Assembly (NCBI RefSeq): GCF_900107375.1
Contig: NZ_FNPT01000001.1
Coordinates: 1,268,797-1,332,796 of the forward strand
Direction of reading: 5' to 3'
DNA length: 64,000 bases
Source: Lysobacter sp. yr284
GTDB taxonomy: Bacteria > Pseudomonadota > Gammaproteobacteria > Xanthomonadales > Xanthomonadaceae
The translations under genes were made by a program, and so were the position numbers. Below the pieces are notes generated by a model. The model ran no database searches. It worked only from the letters and a program-made list of their open reading frames with translations, and was not told the DNA's origin. Below, in pieces: positions 54,812 to 63,600 of the stretch (its first letter is position 1; the number at the start of each line of letters is the position of its first letter).

Positions 54812-55168
54812 ATGAACATGCAAGAATTTAAAGATTTTATAAAAAAACTTGAGCAACTACTCGCGCATGACGGCATCGACGAGGTCAGTTACAAATTGTT
54901 TATTCTTAGAAATCTCCCCGCAGAGCATAAAAATGAAGCCAACCTATCGGATATTTTCTCCAAATCAAGCATAAACCTCCTCATTGAAGAAGGCGAACAG
55001 ATAATAAATATAGGCAGAGGCGATTCCTACATCATCGGGGGTGATCCCGTTGACTTCACCGACTTCCGCCAGCGCTACATCGAAATATTCACGGAATGGG
55101 AAGTACGCGGATGGATAAAAATTAACCGAAACAGTGATGGCACAATAAAAATAATCACAATTGATTGA
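54812..55168 (+). CDS. putative immunity protein for the orphan RHS tip (118 residues)
   Basis: A small soluble protein, acidic to neutral, low-GC, with no family I recognise. It starts 6 bp after the stop of the orphan tip, with GGAAG close upstream, and is on the same strand. This mirrors the arrangement of the main RHS gene and its 98-residue follower. The sequence is not visibly related to that follower, which fits one specific immunity protein per tip. It is intact while the RHS frame in front is broken; immunity genes are often kept when their toxin is silent because they still protect against siblings. The immunity role is inferred from position. Confidence 0.68.
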   Translation: MNMQEFKDFIKKLEQLLAHDGIDEVSYKLFILRNLPAEHKNEANLSDIFSKSSINLLIEEGEQIINIGRGDSYIIGGDPVDFTDFRQRYIEIFTEWEVRGWIKINRNSDGTIKIITID

Positions 55169-55209
55169 TTTTCTTGATATTTATTCCATAAATTCTAAAC
55201 ATATTAACT

Positions 55210-55559
55210 TGACAGGCAACAGGGCTGGTTCTACTTCGAAGCCAGGAATCAGGAAATTGTCCGAACCGATCCGGCCGCCCCTACCCTCGTGGCAGAACGA
55301 GCCATCGAGTCCGGGGGCTTTATGCCTACGTGGACTTTTCGCGGCGGACGCACTAAGGGGAATGATCGATCTGGCCTTTGCGGAAGAGCGCGGCGTCGTA
55401 ATCTTGCCAACGCGCCAAGCGATGCGCGCCTTCTATACCCCGAGCGGCTTCGCCTCGATTATCGAAGAAGCGCTACGGGGACGTCGAGACGCGGAGATCG
55501 TCATCTCTCCAGGCCTGTATGGCAGCAACCTCGTCTGTGTGATTCGTCCGATGATCTAG
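55210..55559 (+). pseudogene. possible frameshifted small gene downstream of the orphan cassette
   Basis: Two adjacent coding-like stretches lie in different frames. One reads GWFYFEARNQEIVRTD through FMPTWTFRGG (about 55220-55355); the other starts at ATG 55362 and reads MIDLAFAEERGVVILPTR to VIRPMI (stop 55559, 65 residues). GC rises again to about 60%. The second could be a gene by itself, with AAGGGG only one base before its ATG. Otherwise the pair is a decayed gene with a frameshift near 55350. No family recognised. Confidence 0.35.
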
Positions 55560-55629
55560 CAGCACTACATCAACAACGACGTATTAGGAATGGCGATCGC
55601 CCGGTCGAGACGAGAGCCTAGCAATACAG

Positions 55630-56040
55630 CAAAGTTCGCAAGCGTCCCGATGGCGACAGTAGTCAATTTGCTTCCGAGACCGCGAACCTCATGCGCAAGC
55701 CGCGTCGGTTCGCACGCCACCCATGCGGCTTACGCGCAAGGCTCTCTGGCTTGCGAACACAAGGTTTCACGCGTCGCGCGCAAGGCAAAATGCCTTGTAG
55801 TCAGGTCTCAGAGGTTCGCGTGCAAGAAGATTCGCCCCAATGCCAAAGCAAGAGGGCTTGGTACCGCAGAGCTCCGCGGCTTGCGGTCGGATGTTTAGGG
55901 CTTGCGTCGAGATGGCCTGGATCCGCGACGACGCACTACCCCTTGCGTTCGGTATAAATCGGCCCGCGCCTGACGCCTGAAGGCTTGCGTTTGTGTCCTT
56001 AAAGCTCGCGCAAGGCCGAAACGCTTCCGTTTGCACCGAG
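55630..56040. repeat. degenerate direct-repeat array with about 21-bp periodicity
   Basis: The short core TTGCG, or a close variant (TCGCG, TTACG, TTGTA), recurs at 55710, 55730, 55751, 55774, 55795, 55816, 55858, 55881, 55902, 55943, 55985 and 56006. Intervals are 19-23 bp or about twice that, and the core is often preceded by GGC. The rest of each unit is poorly conserved. Reading frames across it show a seven-residue rhythm, which is a consequence of the period rather than evidence of a protein. Confidence 0.65.
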
Positions 56041-56088
56041 GCCAATGGTCGCCGCCGGCCGGACGGCGACCGATGGGCGGCAACAGAC

Positions 56089-56328
56089 TTAGTCGGAGCG
56101 AATCGCCTGGAGGTTGCCATGGACTTGCTCGGCCCAGAGGCGGAACACGCGGGCCAGGGCGCGGCGGCGCGATTGTTCGGGTTTGCGGATTTCGGGCGAT
56201 GGGGTGGCGGGGTCGATGGTTTGGGCGATGCCGATCAGTTCGTCGCGGAAGGCTTGCAGGCCGTGGTAGGCGTCGGCGGGCAGCATGACGTAATCGGCGG
56301 GGGGCGCGGGCGCGGTTCTTCGGGGCAT
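56089..56328 (-). CDS. XAC0095-like small protein (79 residues)
   Basis: A small soluble protein of unknown function resembling the XAC0095-like family of xanthomonads. It has YVMLPADAYHGLQAFRDEL near the N-terminus and a C-terminal helix, RLWAEQVHGNLQAI. These proteins are typically 60-90 residues, often in many copies per genome, and of unproven role. I chose the ATG at 56328 because AGGAG lies eight bases upstream on the - strand; the longer frame to 56364 has no such site and would include the ribosome binding site itself. It stands alone: the 21-bp repeat array lies beyond its stop and a terminator hairpin lies upstream, so it is transcribed from its own promoter in 56340-56495. Confidence 0.65.
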   Translation of the reverse strand: MPRRTAPAPPADYVMLPADAYHGLQAFRDELIGIAQTIDPATPSPEIRKPEQSRRRALARVFRLWAEQVHGNLQAIRSD

Positions 56329-56498
56329 CAGCGGTACTCCTCTCCATGAGCCAGTGGCCCGCACTGCGCGGATGCGCAGGCGGTATGTCGGGAGGTTAGA
56401 AGCCGCGTACAGGCGGCGGGCGTATTCCCCTTGCGGGTGTTGTATTAGCCGCCCTCCCGACGCAAGACACGCGCCGGCTATGCCCGAACAACAGGCAT

Positions 56499-56527
56499 AA
56501 AAAACCCACCGGGATTTCGGAGGTGGG
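56499..56527 (-). terminator. intrinsic terminator, - strand, without an obvious gene
   Basis: On the - strand, CCCACC (56527-56522) and GGTGGG (56510-56505) pair around an 11-base loop, followed by six T. It lies 340 bp after the outer-membrane gene, which has its own terminator, so it may end a small unannotated transcript arising near 56530-56800. Confidence 0.65.
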
Positions 56528-56735
56528 GACCGCTGTACGAGGAGTTTCTACGCTCCGATGCGGAGCCTGCTACTGGCAAAAACGCTTGTCGATAGCCGTT
56601 TGCGGAGCTTTTCCAGCCGTGCGCAAGGTTGATGCACGCGATGCACATCAAACCGAAAGCCGCAGCAGCGGTTTCGCGAACAACGCCGTCGTCGTAGAAC
56701 GCGCTCGGATGAAGCAACGGCGTGGTTGAGTCAGC

Positions 56736-56760
56736 GCGGTCGCGGCTTGCGCCGCTCCTA
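56736..56760. repeat. palindromic element with GCGGCTTGCGCCGC core
   Basis: A second copy of the element at 35864. On the - strand it reads GTAGGAGCGGCGCAAGCCGC, a form common as a dispersed repeat between genes in xanthomonads. A degenerate half copy (GGTCGCGACTT) follows at about 56769. Confidence 0.55.
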
Positions 56761-56805
56761 CAGGGGGCGGTCGCGACTTACTCGGCGCTTGCGGTTGCGG
56801 CAAAG

Positions 56806-56835
56806 AAAAAGGGCGTCCTCGCGGACGCCCTTTTT
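56806..56835 (-). terminator. strong bidirectional intrinsic terminator after the outer-membrane gene
   Basis: AAAAAGGGCGTCC, loop TCGC, GGACGCCCTTTTT: a perfect eight-base-pair GC-rich stem with A/T runs on both sides. It lies about 30 bp past the stop of the - strand outer-membrane gene and ends that two-gene operon. Confidence 0.92.
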
Positions 56836-56865
56836 GTTCTGCGGTGATCCCGCCCTGCCCTGCGA

Positions 56866-59800
56866 TCAGTAGTAACCGGCAAGGTTGAGGAACCACCCCT
56901 TGTTGTCGTACTCCAGGTCCGTCATGTCGTCGCTGAAGTCGGTGAAGTTGTAGCCCACGCCGACCTTGAAGTTCTCGCTCAGCTGACGGTCCACGCCGAC
57001 CAGCCAGCCGCGGCGGTCGCCGCCGTCTTTCACCGACAGCCAGCGGTATTCGGCCATCGCGTCCCACTTGGCGATCAGGTGGTAGCGCACTTGCCCGGCC
57101 AGCAGGTCGGCGCGGCTGTCGAGCCACAGGCCTTCGCCGCGGTCCATGCGGTAGTCGCCCCAGCGGCTGGCGGCCTTGCCGGCCACTTCCCACTTGTCGT
57201 CGATGCGGTAGATGCCTTCGAACGACAGCACCTGCGAGCGTTGGTCGTAGCGGTTGCCGCCTTCCTGGCCGATGGTGGCCAGGTCGTACAGGTACACGTA
57301 CTTGCCGAACGCGGCCCAGCGCGAATTGTCGTGCGGGCGGTAGGCGAAGCCGAGGTTGCCCTCCACCGTCTTGGCGCCGCGGGCGGCTTCGATCTGGTCC
57401 TTTATGTCGGAGTACAGGAAACGCGCGGCGATGCGCCAGTCTTCGTTGATCTTGTAGAACAGGCGGTTGGCGGTGGTCCAGGCTTCGCGGCGTTCGGCGC
57501 CGCTGTCCTTGCGGTATTCGACCTTGCTCGACCAGTCGGTGCGTTGGTCGGTGCGGCCGCCGCTGAGGCTGTAGGCGCGGCGGTCGATGTGGCCGGAGGG
57601 GCCGTCGACGTCGCCGTCCATCACGCTGAAGCCCAGGTTCCAGCCTTCGGCGGGATAGAAGTCCATGCCGAAGGTGTGGCCGATGCCCTCGCTGGAATCG
57701 CGCGGGTCCTTGAGGAACACGCTTTCGTTGTAAAGGTTGGTCTGGTTGTTGAGGCGCCAGCGCTGGCCGATGGTCCAGCCGGTCTGCAGCACGTTGTCGA
57801 ACAGCGGGTCGCGTTCGGTGCTGTCGGCGCTGAAGGTGTAGCCGCCGTAGAGGGTGTGGTCCGGGGTCAGGCGGTACTCGGCTTCGGCCTTGCCGGCGCT
57901 GCCGCGGCTGCCGTTGCTGTATTCGGCGCTGACGCTGGAGCGGTCGCCGAACAGGTAGCGCGCGCCGATCGTGCCCAGGTCGTTGCGGTCGTAGCGGCCG
58001 CCGTCGTCGTCGACGGTGTACTGGCCGGCGACGTACAGCTCCAGGCTGGAACCGATGCGGTGGGTGTAGCGCATCGCGAAGAGCATCGCGTCGAGATCGG
58101 GCGTGGTCGAGCCGGCGCCGCGCTCTTCGCGGATGCGGCGCAGTTCGGCGCCGAGCTGGTCGTCGTTGGTGATGCGCCAGTCCATGGTCAGCTGGCTCTG
58201 TTCCAGCGCCTCGTCGCCGCGTTCGCGGCGGGTGTGGCGGCCGAACAGGCTGAAGTTCTCGGTGAAGTAACCGAGGAACTCGGCGCCGTACTCGCGCACC
58301 GCCTGGCCCTGGTCGTAGCGCGAGATCGAGAAGCCCGGATCGACGTCGCGCCACCACGCGCCCGCGCTCCAGTCGAGCTGGGTCCAGCCCAGTTCCTTGA
58401 AGTTGGCGCGCGCTTCGATCTTGTCGGCGTCGCCCTTGCGCGGGCCGTCGATCGGGTTGACGCGGGTGAAGTCGATGCCGCCGTTGCTGGAATACCACAG
58501 CGGCGCCGCGGTGGACTCGCTGCGGGTCTTCTCCAGCTTCAGGTAGGTGCCGCGGCCGGCCTGCAGGGTCAGGTCCACGCCCTTGAGGGTGTAGTCGTCG
58601 CCGCTGCGGTTCTCGTCGATGTAGGTGCCGCCGACCGCGAGGTGATCGCCGAACCACTGCTTGCCGCGGAAGCCGGCGCTGACGTCGTCGGTCTGGAAAC
58701 CGGCCGGGACGTATTCGTAATCGACCAGCAGGCGCTGGGTGTAGCCGTCCAGCGGGGCGTCGCGGGTCAACGTGCGCACGTTCTCGCGGGTGATCTGCGA
58801 CAGCGGGCGGGTCAGCAGGATCCGGCCCTGCATGTTGTTGATTTCGTAGTCGGCGCCGCGCGTCAGGTCCACGCGCGATTCGACCCGGCCGGTGCTGACG
58901 TCGCGGATTTCGACGGTGATCTTTTCCGAACCCGGCAGGATGTCGGTGTGGCGCAGCATGTACAGGCTGTTGCCGGTGCCGAGGAACTCGGTGTGGCCGA
59001 GCGCGCTCTGCGCTTCGGAGCCGAACACGCGCAGTTCGCTGCGCGGGTCGCCGAGCACGGTGGTGTTGCGGCTGCGCCAGGCCAGCGCCGCGCCGTACAG
59101 CGAGCGGTTGTACTGGGCGTACTCGGTGCCGGTGATGCCGGTGTTGAAGTTGCCCCAGATCGCCTGGTTCTGGTCCCAGTCCACGCGCAGGTACAGCTTG
59201 CCCTGGGTGTCGACGTCGCGGTAGGTGTTGGAATCGTCGCCGTAGACCGGGTAGTACAGGTTCGGGTCGAGGCGGCGGAAGATGTCCTGCGCGTCGGCGT
59301 CGAAGAAGCCGTTGAACAGCCGCTTGATCTCGTTCTCGCGGGTGTCGGCCTGGGCGGTGATCAGGTACTTGCCCTGCACCTTGCCCTTCAGATAGAACGC
59401 CAGCCGGCCTTCGCTGATGAAGCTGTCGTCGTAGCGCCCGCGGTCGCCCGCCGCCATCGGCTCGATGTTGCCGCTGACGCTGTTCTTGGACACGGTGACG
59501 TCGGCCAGCGCGACCAGGAAGCTGTACTTGCCGGTGACGTTGACGTCGAGGTTCTTCTCCAGCGTCGCCCCGCCCTGGCCCTTGATCTTGACCGCGTAGG
59601 TGTGCGGCCCGATCGGCTCGAGGAACTCGGCGGCGAACTTGCGCTCTAGGTCGATCGGGAAGGTCTGGTCGTTGATGGTGATCTGGCTGTCGCGCGGGAT
59701 GTCGCGGCCGTAGATGCGCACGCGCGAGCCGTACACCGGGATGTTCTGCAGCCGGATCGCGTTGGTGCCGTAGATCGAGCTGGTGATCGCCAGGTCCTGG

Positions 59801-60684
59801 GCGTTGTTGGCTTCGATCGGCTGGCCGAGGCTCTTTTGCACCTGGTCGCGCTGGATCTGCACGCCGCGCTCGTACTCTTCCGGCTTCAGCAGCTGGATGC
59901 GCTGCGGCTGGATTTCGTCGAACACGCCGCTCTTGCCGTAGGCGCGGGCGATGTAGATCAGCTCGTCGCCGGCGAGCAGGTTCAAGCCGGCCGGCAAGGT
60001 GCCGTCCCATTCCTGCTCGGCCACGTTCTCCACCGGCACGTCGATGGTCGCCAGCGGCGTCACCAGGTCGGTGTCGCTGCCGCGGTACACGGTGACCTGC
60101 AGCTTGTCGATGAAAGACGCGTAGTTGGTGTAGGCGTGGAAGCGCACCGGCTTGATGATGCGGCCGTTCTCGAACGGCGCGGTCGAACCGGCCTGCACGT
60201 TGAGCACCGGCGGGCCGAGGGTGGGATCTTCGGTGGCCCAGATCACGCCGCCGTTGGGCAGGTCGATCTGGAACTTGCCGGCGATCTTGGCCGTGCCTTC
60301 GGTGACGTTCTCGCGCACCACGTCGACGCGGCGGTTGGCCTGCAGCGCGTCGGCGTCGTCGCCTTGCGCGACCGGCTTGTCCTCGCCGCGGGTGCGCACG
60401 CGGAACAGCAGGCCTTCGTCGCTGCGGCATTCGTTGCCCTGGCACTGCGCCGGGACCTCCGCCGCGCCCGCCACCGCCTCGCGCGCGGGCGCGGGCTTGT
60501 CGAGCGAGCTCAGGTCCACCGGCGCGGCGCCGGCGCGGCCGCCGTCGCCTTGCTTCAGCGGCAGGCTCGGTTGGCCGGACTTCTGCGCGTACGCGGGGGC
60601 GGCGGCGCCGGCGGCGAACACGCCACCGGTCAGCAGGCCGATCAGGGTCATGTCCAGAAGCTTCATCTTGATCTTCATGGTCAT
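56866..60684 (-). CDS. large predicted outer-membrane beta-barrel surface protein (1272 residues)
   Basis: An exported protein: basic N-terminus, hydrophobic core and AYA cleavage site near residue 33 form a signal peptide. The first half (~35-500) is periplasmic or surface domain sequence. From ~500 on, strands rich in alternating aromatic residues (WRSRNTTVLG, YRLTPDHTLYGGYTF, YLYDLATIG) run to a C-terminus of WFLNLAGYY. An aromatic last residue and this strand pattern are typical of outer-membrane barrels assembled by the BAM machinery. No TonB box or plug was recognised. The ATG at 60684 lies 4 bp after the stop of the upstream OmpA-type gene, whose end supplies the GAGGAC ribosome binding site, so the two are translationally coupled and probably work together at the cell surface. 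A strong terminator follows. The exact family and function are unknown to me. Confidence 0.82.
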   Translation of the reverse strand: MTMKIKMKLLDMTLIGLLTGGVFAAGAAAPAYAQKSGQPSLPLKQGDGGRAGAAPVDLSSLDKPAPAREAVAGAAEVPAQCQGNECRSDEGLLFRVRTRGEDKPVAQGDDADALQANRRVDVVRENVTEGTAKIAGKFQIDLPNGGVIWATEDPTLGPPVLNVQAGSTAPFENGRIIKPVRFHAYTNYASFIDKLQVTVYRGSDTDLVTPLATIDVPVENVAEQEWDGTLPAGLNLLAGDELIYIARAYGKSGVFDEIQPQRIQLLKPEEYERGVQIQRDQVQKSLGQPIEANNAQDLAITSSIYGTNAIRLQNIPVYGSRVRIYGRDIPRDSQITINDQTFPIDLERKFAAEFLEPIGPHTYAVKIKGQGGATLEKNLDVNVTGKYSFLVALADVTVSKNSVSGNIEPMAAGDRGRYDDSFISEGRLAFYLKGKVQGKYLITAQADTRENEIKRLFNGFFDADAQDIFRRLDPNLYYPVYGDDSNTYRDVDTQGKLYLRVDWDQNQAIWGNFNTGITGTEYAQYNRSLYGAALAWRSRNTTVLGDPRSELRVFGSEAQSALGHTEFLGTGNSLYMLRHTDILPGSEKITVEIRDVSTGRVESRVDLTRGADYEINNMQGRILLTRPLSQITRENVRTLTRDAPLDGYTQRLLVDYEYVPAGFQTDDVSAGFRGKQWFGDHLAVGGTYIDENRSGDDYTLKGVDLTLQAGRGTYLKLEKTRSESTAAPLWYSSNGGIDFTRVNPIDGPRKGDADKIEARANFKELGWTQLDWSAGAWWRDVDPGFSISRYDQGQAVREYGAEFLGYFTENFSLFGRHTRRERGDEALEQSQLTMDWRITNDDQLGAELRRIREERGAGSTTPDLDAMLFAMRYTHRIGSSLELYVAGQYTVDDDGGRYDRNDLGTIGARYLFGDRSSVSAEYSNGSRGSAGKAEAEYRLTPDHTLYGGYTFSADSTERDPLFDNVLQTGWTIGQRWRLNNQTNLYNESVFLKDPRDSSEGIGHTFGMDFYPAEGWNLGFSVMDGDVDGPSGHIDRRAYSLSGGRTDQRTDWSSKVEYRKDSGAERREAWTTANRLFYKINEDWRIAARFLYSDIKDQIEAARGAKTVEGNLGFAYRPHDNSRWAAFGKYVYLYDLATIGQEGGNRYDQRSQVLSFEGIYRIDDKWEVAGKAASRWGDYRMDRGEGLWLDSRADLLAGQVRYHLIAKWDAMAEYRWLSVKDGGDRRGWLVGVDRQLSENFKVGVGYNFTDFSDDMTDLEYDNKGWFLNLAGYY

Positions 60685-60688
60685 GTCC

Positions 60689-63600
60689 TCAACGGTTGCC
60701 CACGCCGACCGGCGCCTGGGTGTCGTCTGTGATGTCCACTCGCACTTTCTGCCTTACCTCGGGCTTGAGTTCGGCCGAGATCGCTTCGAACACGGCCTTG
60801 GCTCGACGCAGTCCCAGCTGGACGTTGTAGGCGGCGGCGCCGCGTTTGTCGGCGCGGCCGACGATGCCGATCGCGCCGCTGCCCTGCTGGTTGAGCGTCT
60901 TGGCGATTTCGCTGATGAGCGTGCGGTACTGCGGCTTGATCGTGGCCTGGTCGGTGTCGAACAGGACCTCGCCCAGGCGGATCGCAGGATCCAGGCTGAC
61001 CAGCGTGGCGTCGGTGCCGGCGACCACGTCGACCGAGACCTTGCTCGCCAGCGCCGGGTCGCTCTCCAGTTGCTTGAGCAGCGCGGCCTGCACCGCACGG
61101 GCGCGGGCGAAGGCGAGCGCCTCCTCCTGCGCCTGCGCGCTGACGGTGACGCTGCCGCCGCCGGCGTCGCGCAGGCGTCCGGCGATCTGCTCGAACATCG
61201 GCGCGTAGCTCTGCTTCACCTTGGCGCTGCCGGGCTCGAACATCACCTCGCCCAGCTCGACATCGGTCTCGGACTTCATCCCGGAGACTTCGCCCGGCGG
61301 CAGCTTGACGCCGAAGTCGAAGCGGGTCGGGATGCCCTGGGTGATGCGGCGCACGCGCGGGTTCTCGGTGGTGAACACCGAACCCGGCGGCAACGTGGCC
61401 TGGTCGACCTTGAGGATGAAGTTGCGGCCGCGCGAGGCGTTGCCGCCGTCGATGCCTTCCAGGTGGAAGCGGCCGTAAGCGTCGGTCTCCATGATCAAGC
61501 CCTCGACCGAAGCGATGCGCACGCCGGGGATGCCGCGCTCCTCGATTCCGTTGTTGCGGATCGTGTAGGAGACGACGTAACCGGTGGCGCCCTGGGCGAC
61601 CTGGCGGGTCACCTGCAGGTCCTGGCCGCTCAGCCCCTTGGCCGCGTCGCCGCGGGTGCGTTCGACCGTGGTGCGGCCGTCGGCGCCCATGCGCACGGTG
61701 GTGCCTTCGTCGGTGGTCAGCACGAAGTCGTCGGTGAAGGCCAGTTCGTTCAAGGTCTGGCGCACCACCACTTCGCGCGCCGGCGCGGCGGCCGAACCGC
61801 GGCCGTCGATCCGGCCCAGGGCGATGCCGTGCAGCATCGGCGCGCTGGCGTCGGGCTCGGCGACCGGGCCTTCGCCGCGATCGACCGTGGTCGAGCCGGC
61901 GACGTAGGCGTTCGGGGCGAAACCGCCCTGCACGCGCACGCCGCTGGCCTTGGCCGGATCCTGCCAGCCGTCGCCGTCGCGGTCGTCGAACACGGTGCCG
62001 ACCAGCAGGCTGTCTTCCAGCAGCGGGTCGCCGGCCATGGTGACTTCGGCGGTGGCGTCGTTGGAGATCTTGGTGCCCTTGTCGTCGTAGCCGGCGACCT
62101 GGTTCTTGTGCACGCCCTTGCCGACGCCGGCGCCGACGCGCAGGAAGTAGCTCACGGTGGCCTTGCCGCCGATCGCCACGTCGATGCCGCCGATGCGCAG
62201 CGGGTTGGCGCTCATCACCACGCCGTTCTTGTTGTCGTCGTCCACGGTCAGCGAGTTGTCGACGAAGGTGAAGCCGGCCGGCGGGATGTCGACCAGGGTG
62301 GCGTTGACCGCCGGCGAGTCGCCGACGTTCTCGACCAGCACGCTGTAGCGGACCAGATCGCCGATCTTGACCTCGCGCACCGCCGAGGTCTTGACCAGTC
62401 GCAGCACCGGCGCGTTGGCGATCACCGTGATGGTCACCGACGCGGTCGCGCACACCGGCGTCGGCGAAGAGGTATCGCAGACGCGGTAGGTGAACGTGTC
62501 GGTGCCGGCGAAGAATTGCTTCGGCGTGTAGGTGCACGCGCCGGCCGCGCAGGTCACGGTGCCGTTGGCCGGTTCGCCGACGATGGTCAGCGACGCCGGA
62601 TCCAGCGGCGCGCCGGTCACCGTGTCGTTGCCGATCACGTTGACGGTCACCGGGGTCTGCTGGTTGGTCTGGGCGGTGTCCGGGTTGGCCGTGACCTTGT
62701 TCGGCTGCACCGTCACGCTGACCTTCGCGGTCGCGCAGTTGGTCGGGTTGAGCTTCTCGCAGATCGTGTAGCCGTAGCTGTCGTCGCCGGAGAAACCGCT
62801 GCGCGGCGTGTAGGTGATGGTGCCGTCGCTGTTGACCACGGTGGTGCCGTTGGCCGGGTCGGTGCTGACGGTGATGATCACCAGGTTCGGATCGATCGGC
62901 GCGCCGTTGAGCGTGTCGTTGGCGATCACGTTGGTGCTCACCGGCGTGTTCTGCGGCGTGGTGCCGGTACCGCCGGCCGGATCGTCGGTCGCGGTGATGG
63001 CCGGCGCCGACACGGCGATGGTGACCGTGGCGGTGTCGCAGTTGCTCGGGTTCAGCACCTCGCACAGCTTGTAGGTGACGGTGTAGCTGCCGGCCGGCGT
63101 GTTCGGCGCGACATCGACGCTGCCGTCGGCCTTGACCGTCAGCGGGCCGTTGCTGTTCGGCGTGACGACGACGTCGGCCGGATTGACCGTGCTGCCGCCG
63201 AGGGTGTCGTTGCCGAGCACGTTGACCACGTTGGTGCCGCCGGTGGCGCCGTTGACCGGCGTGGCGACGATGTCGTCGACCGCGTCGATGGGGGCGGCGT
63301 CGACGGTGACCTTGACCGTGGCGGTATCGCAGTTGCTCGGGTTCAACACCTCGCACAGCTTGTAGACCAGCGTGTACGTGCCGGCCGGCGTGCCCGGCGC
63401 GACGTTGACCGCGCCCGTCGCCGGGTTCAGGGTCACGCCCGGGTTGCTGCTCGACTGCTGGCTCAGCGTCACGTCCGCCGCGACCACCGGCTGGCCGTTC
63501 AAGGTGTCGTTGCTGCGCACGTCCACCACCGCCACGCCGCCGGCGCGTCCGTCGACCGGCGTGCCGGTGTCGTCGGTCGCATCGATCGCCGCGGCGTCGA

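Larger units (their letters stand above)
56329..56865. other. intergenic region with two terminators and a palindromic element
   Basis: About 540 bp between the XAC0095-like start and the stop of the outer-membrane gene. It contains the - strand terminator at 56499-56527, the palindromic element at 56736-56760 and the bidirectional terminator at 56806-56835. Short frames on both strands lack ribosome binding sites. Confidence 0.6.

Noticed and set aside
55590..55898. 102-codon + strand frame in the repeat array
   Set aside because: It runs through the 21-bp degenerate repeats, which keep frames open because 21 is a multiple of three; no start signal or domain.
55630..56040. CRISPR array
   Set aside because: The unit length of ~21 bp, degenerate cores and absence of uniform spacers or cas genes do not fit.
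56478..56717. 79-codon - strand frame as a protein gene
   Set aside because: It contains the intrinsic terminator inside its 3' part, lacks a ribosome binding site and has no clear homologous features.
57079..59649. 856-codon + strand frame opposite the outer-membrane gene
   Set aside because: It is antisense to a gene with signal peptide, barrel C-terminus, ribosome binding site and terminator; Val/Ala/Gly-rich shadow.
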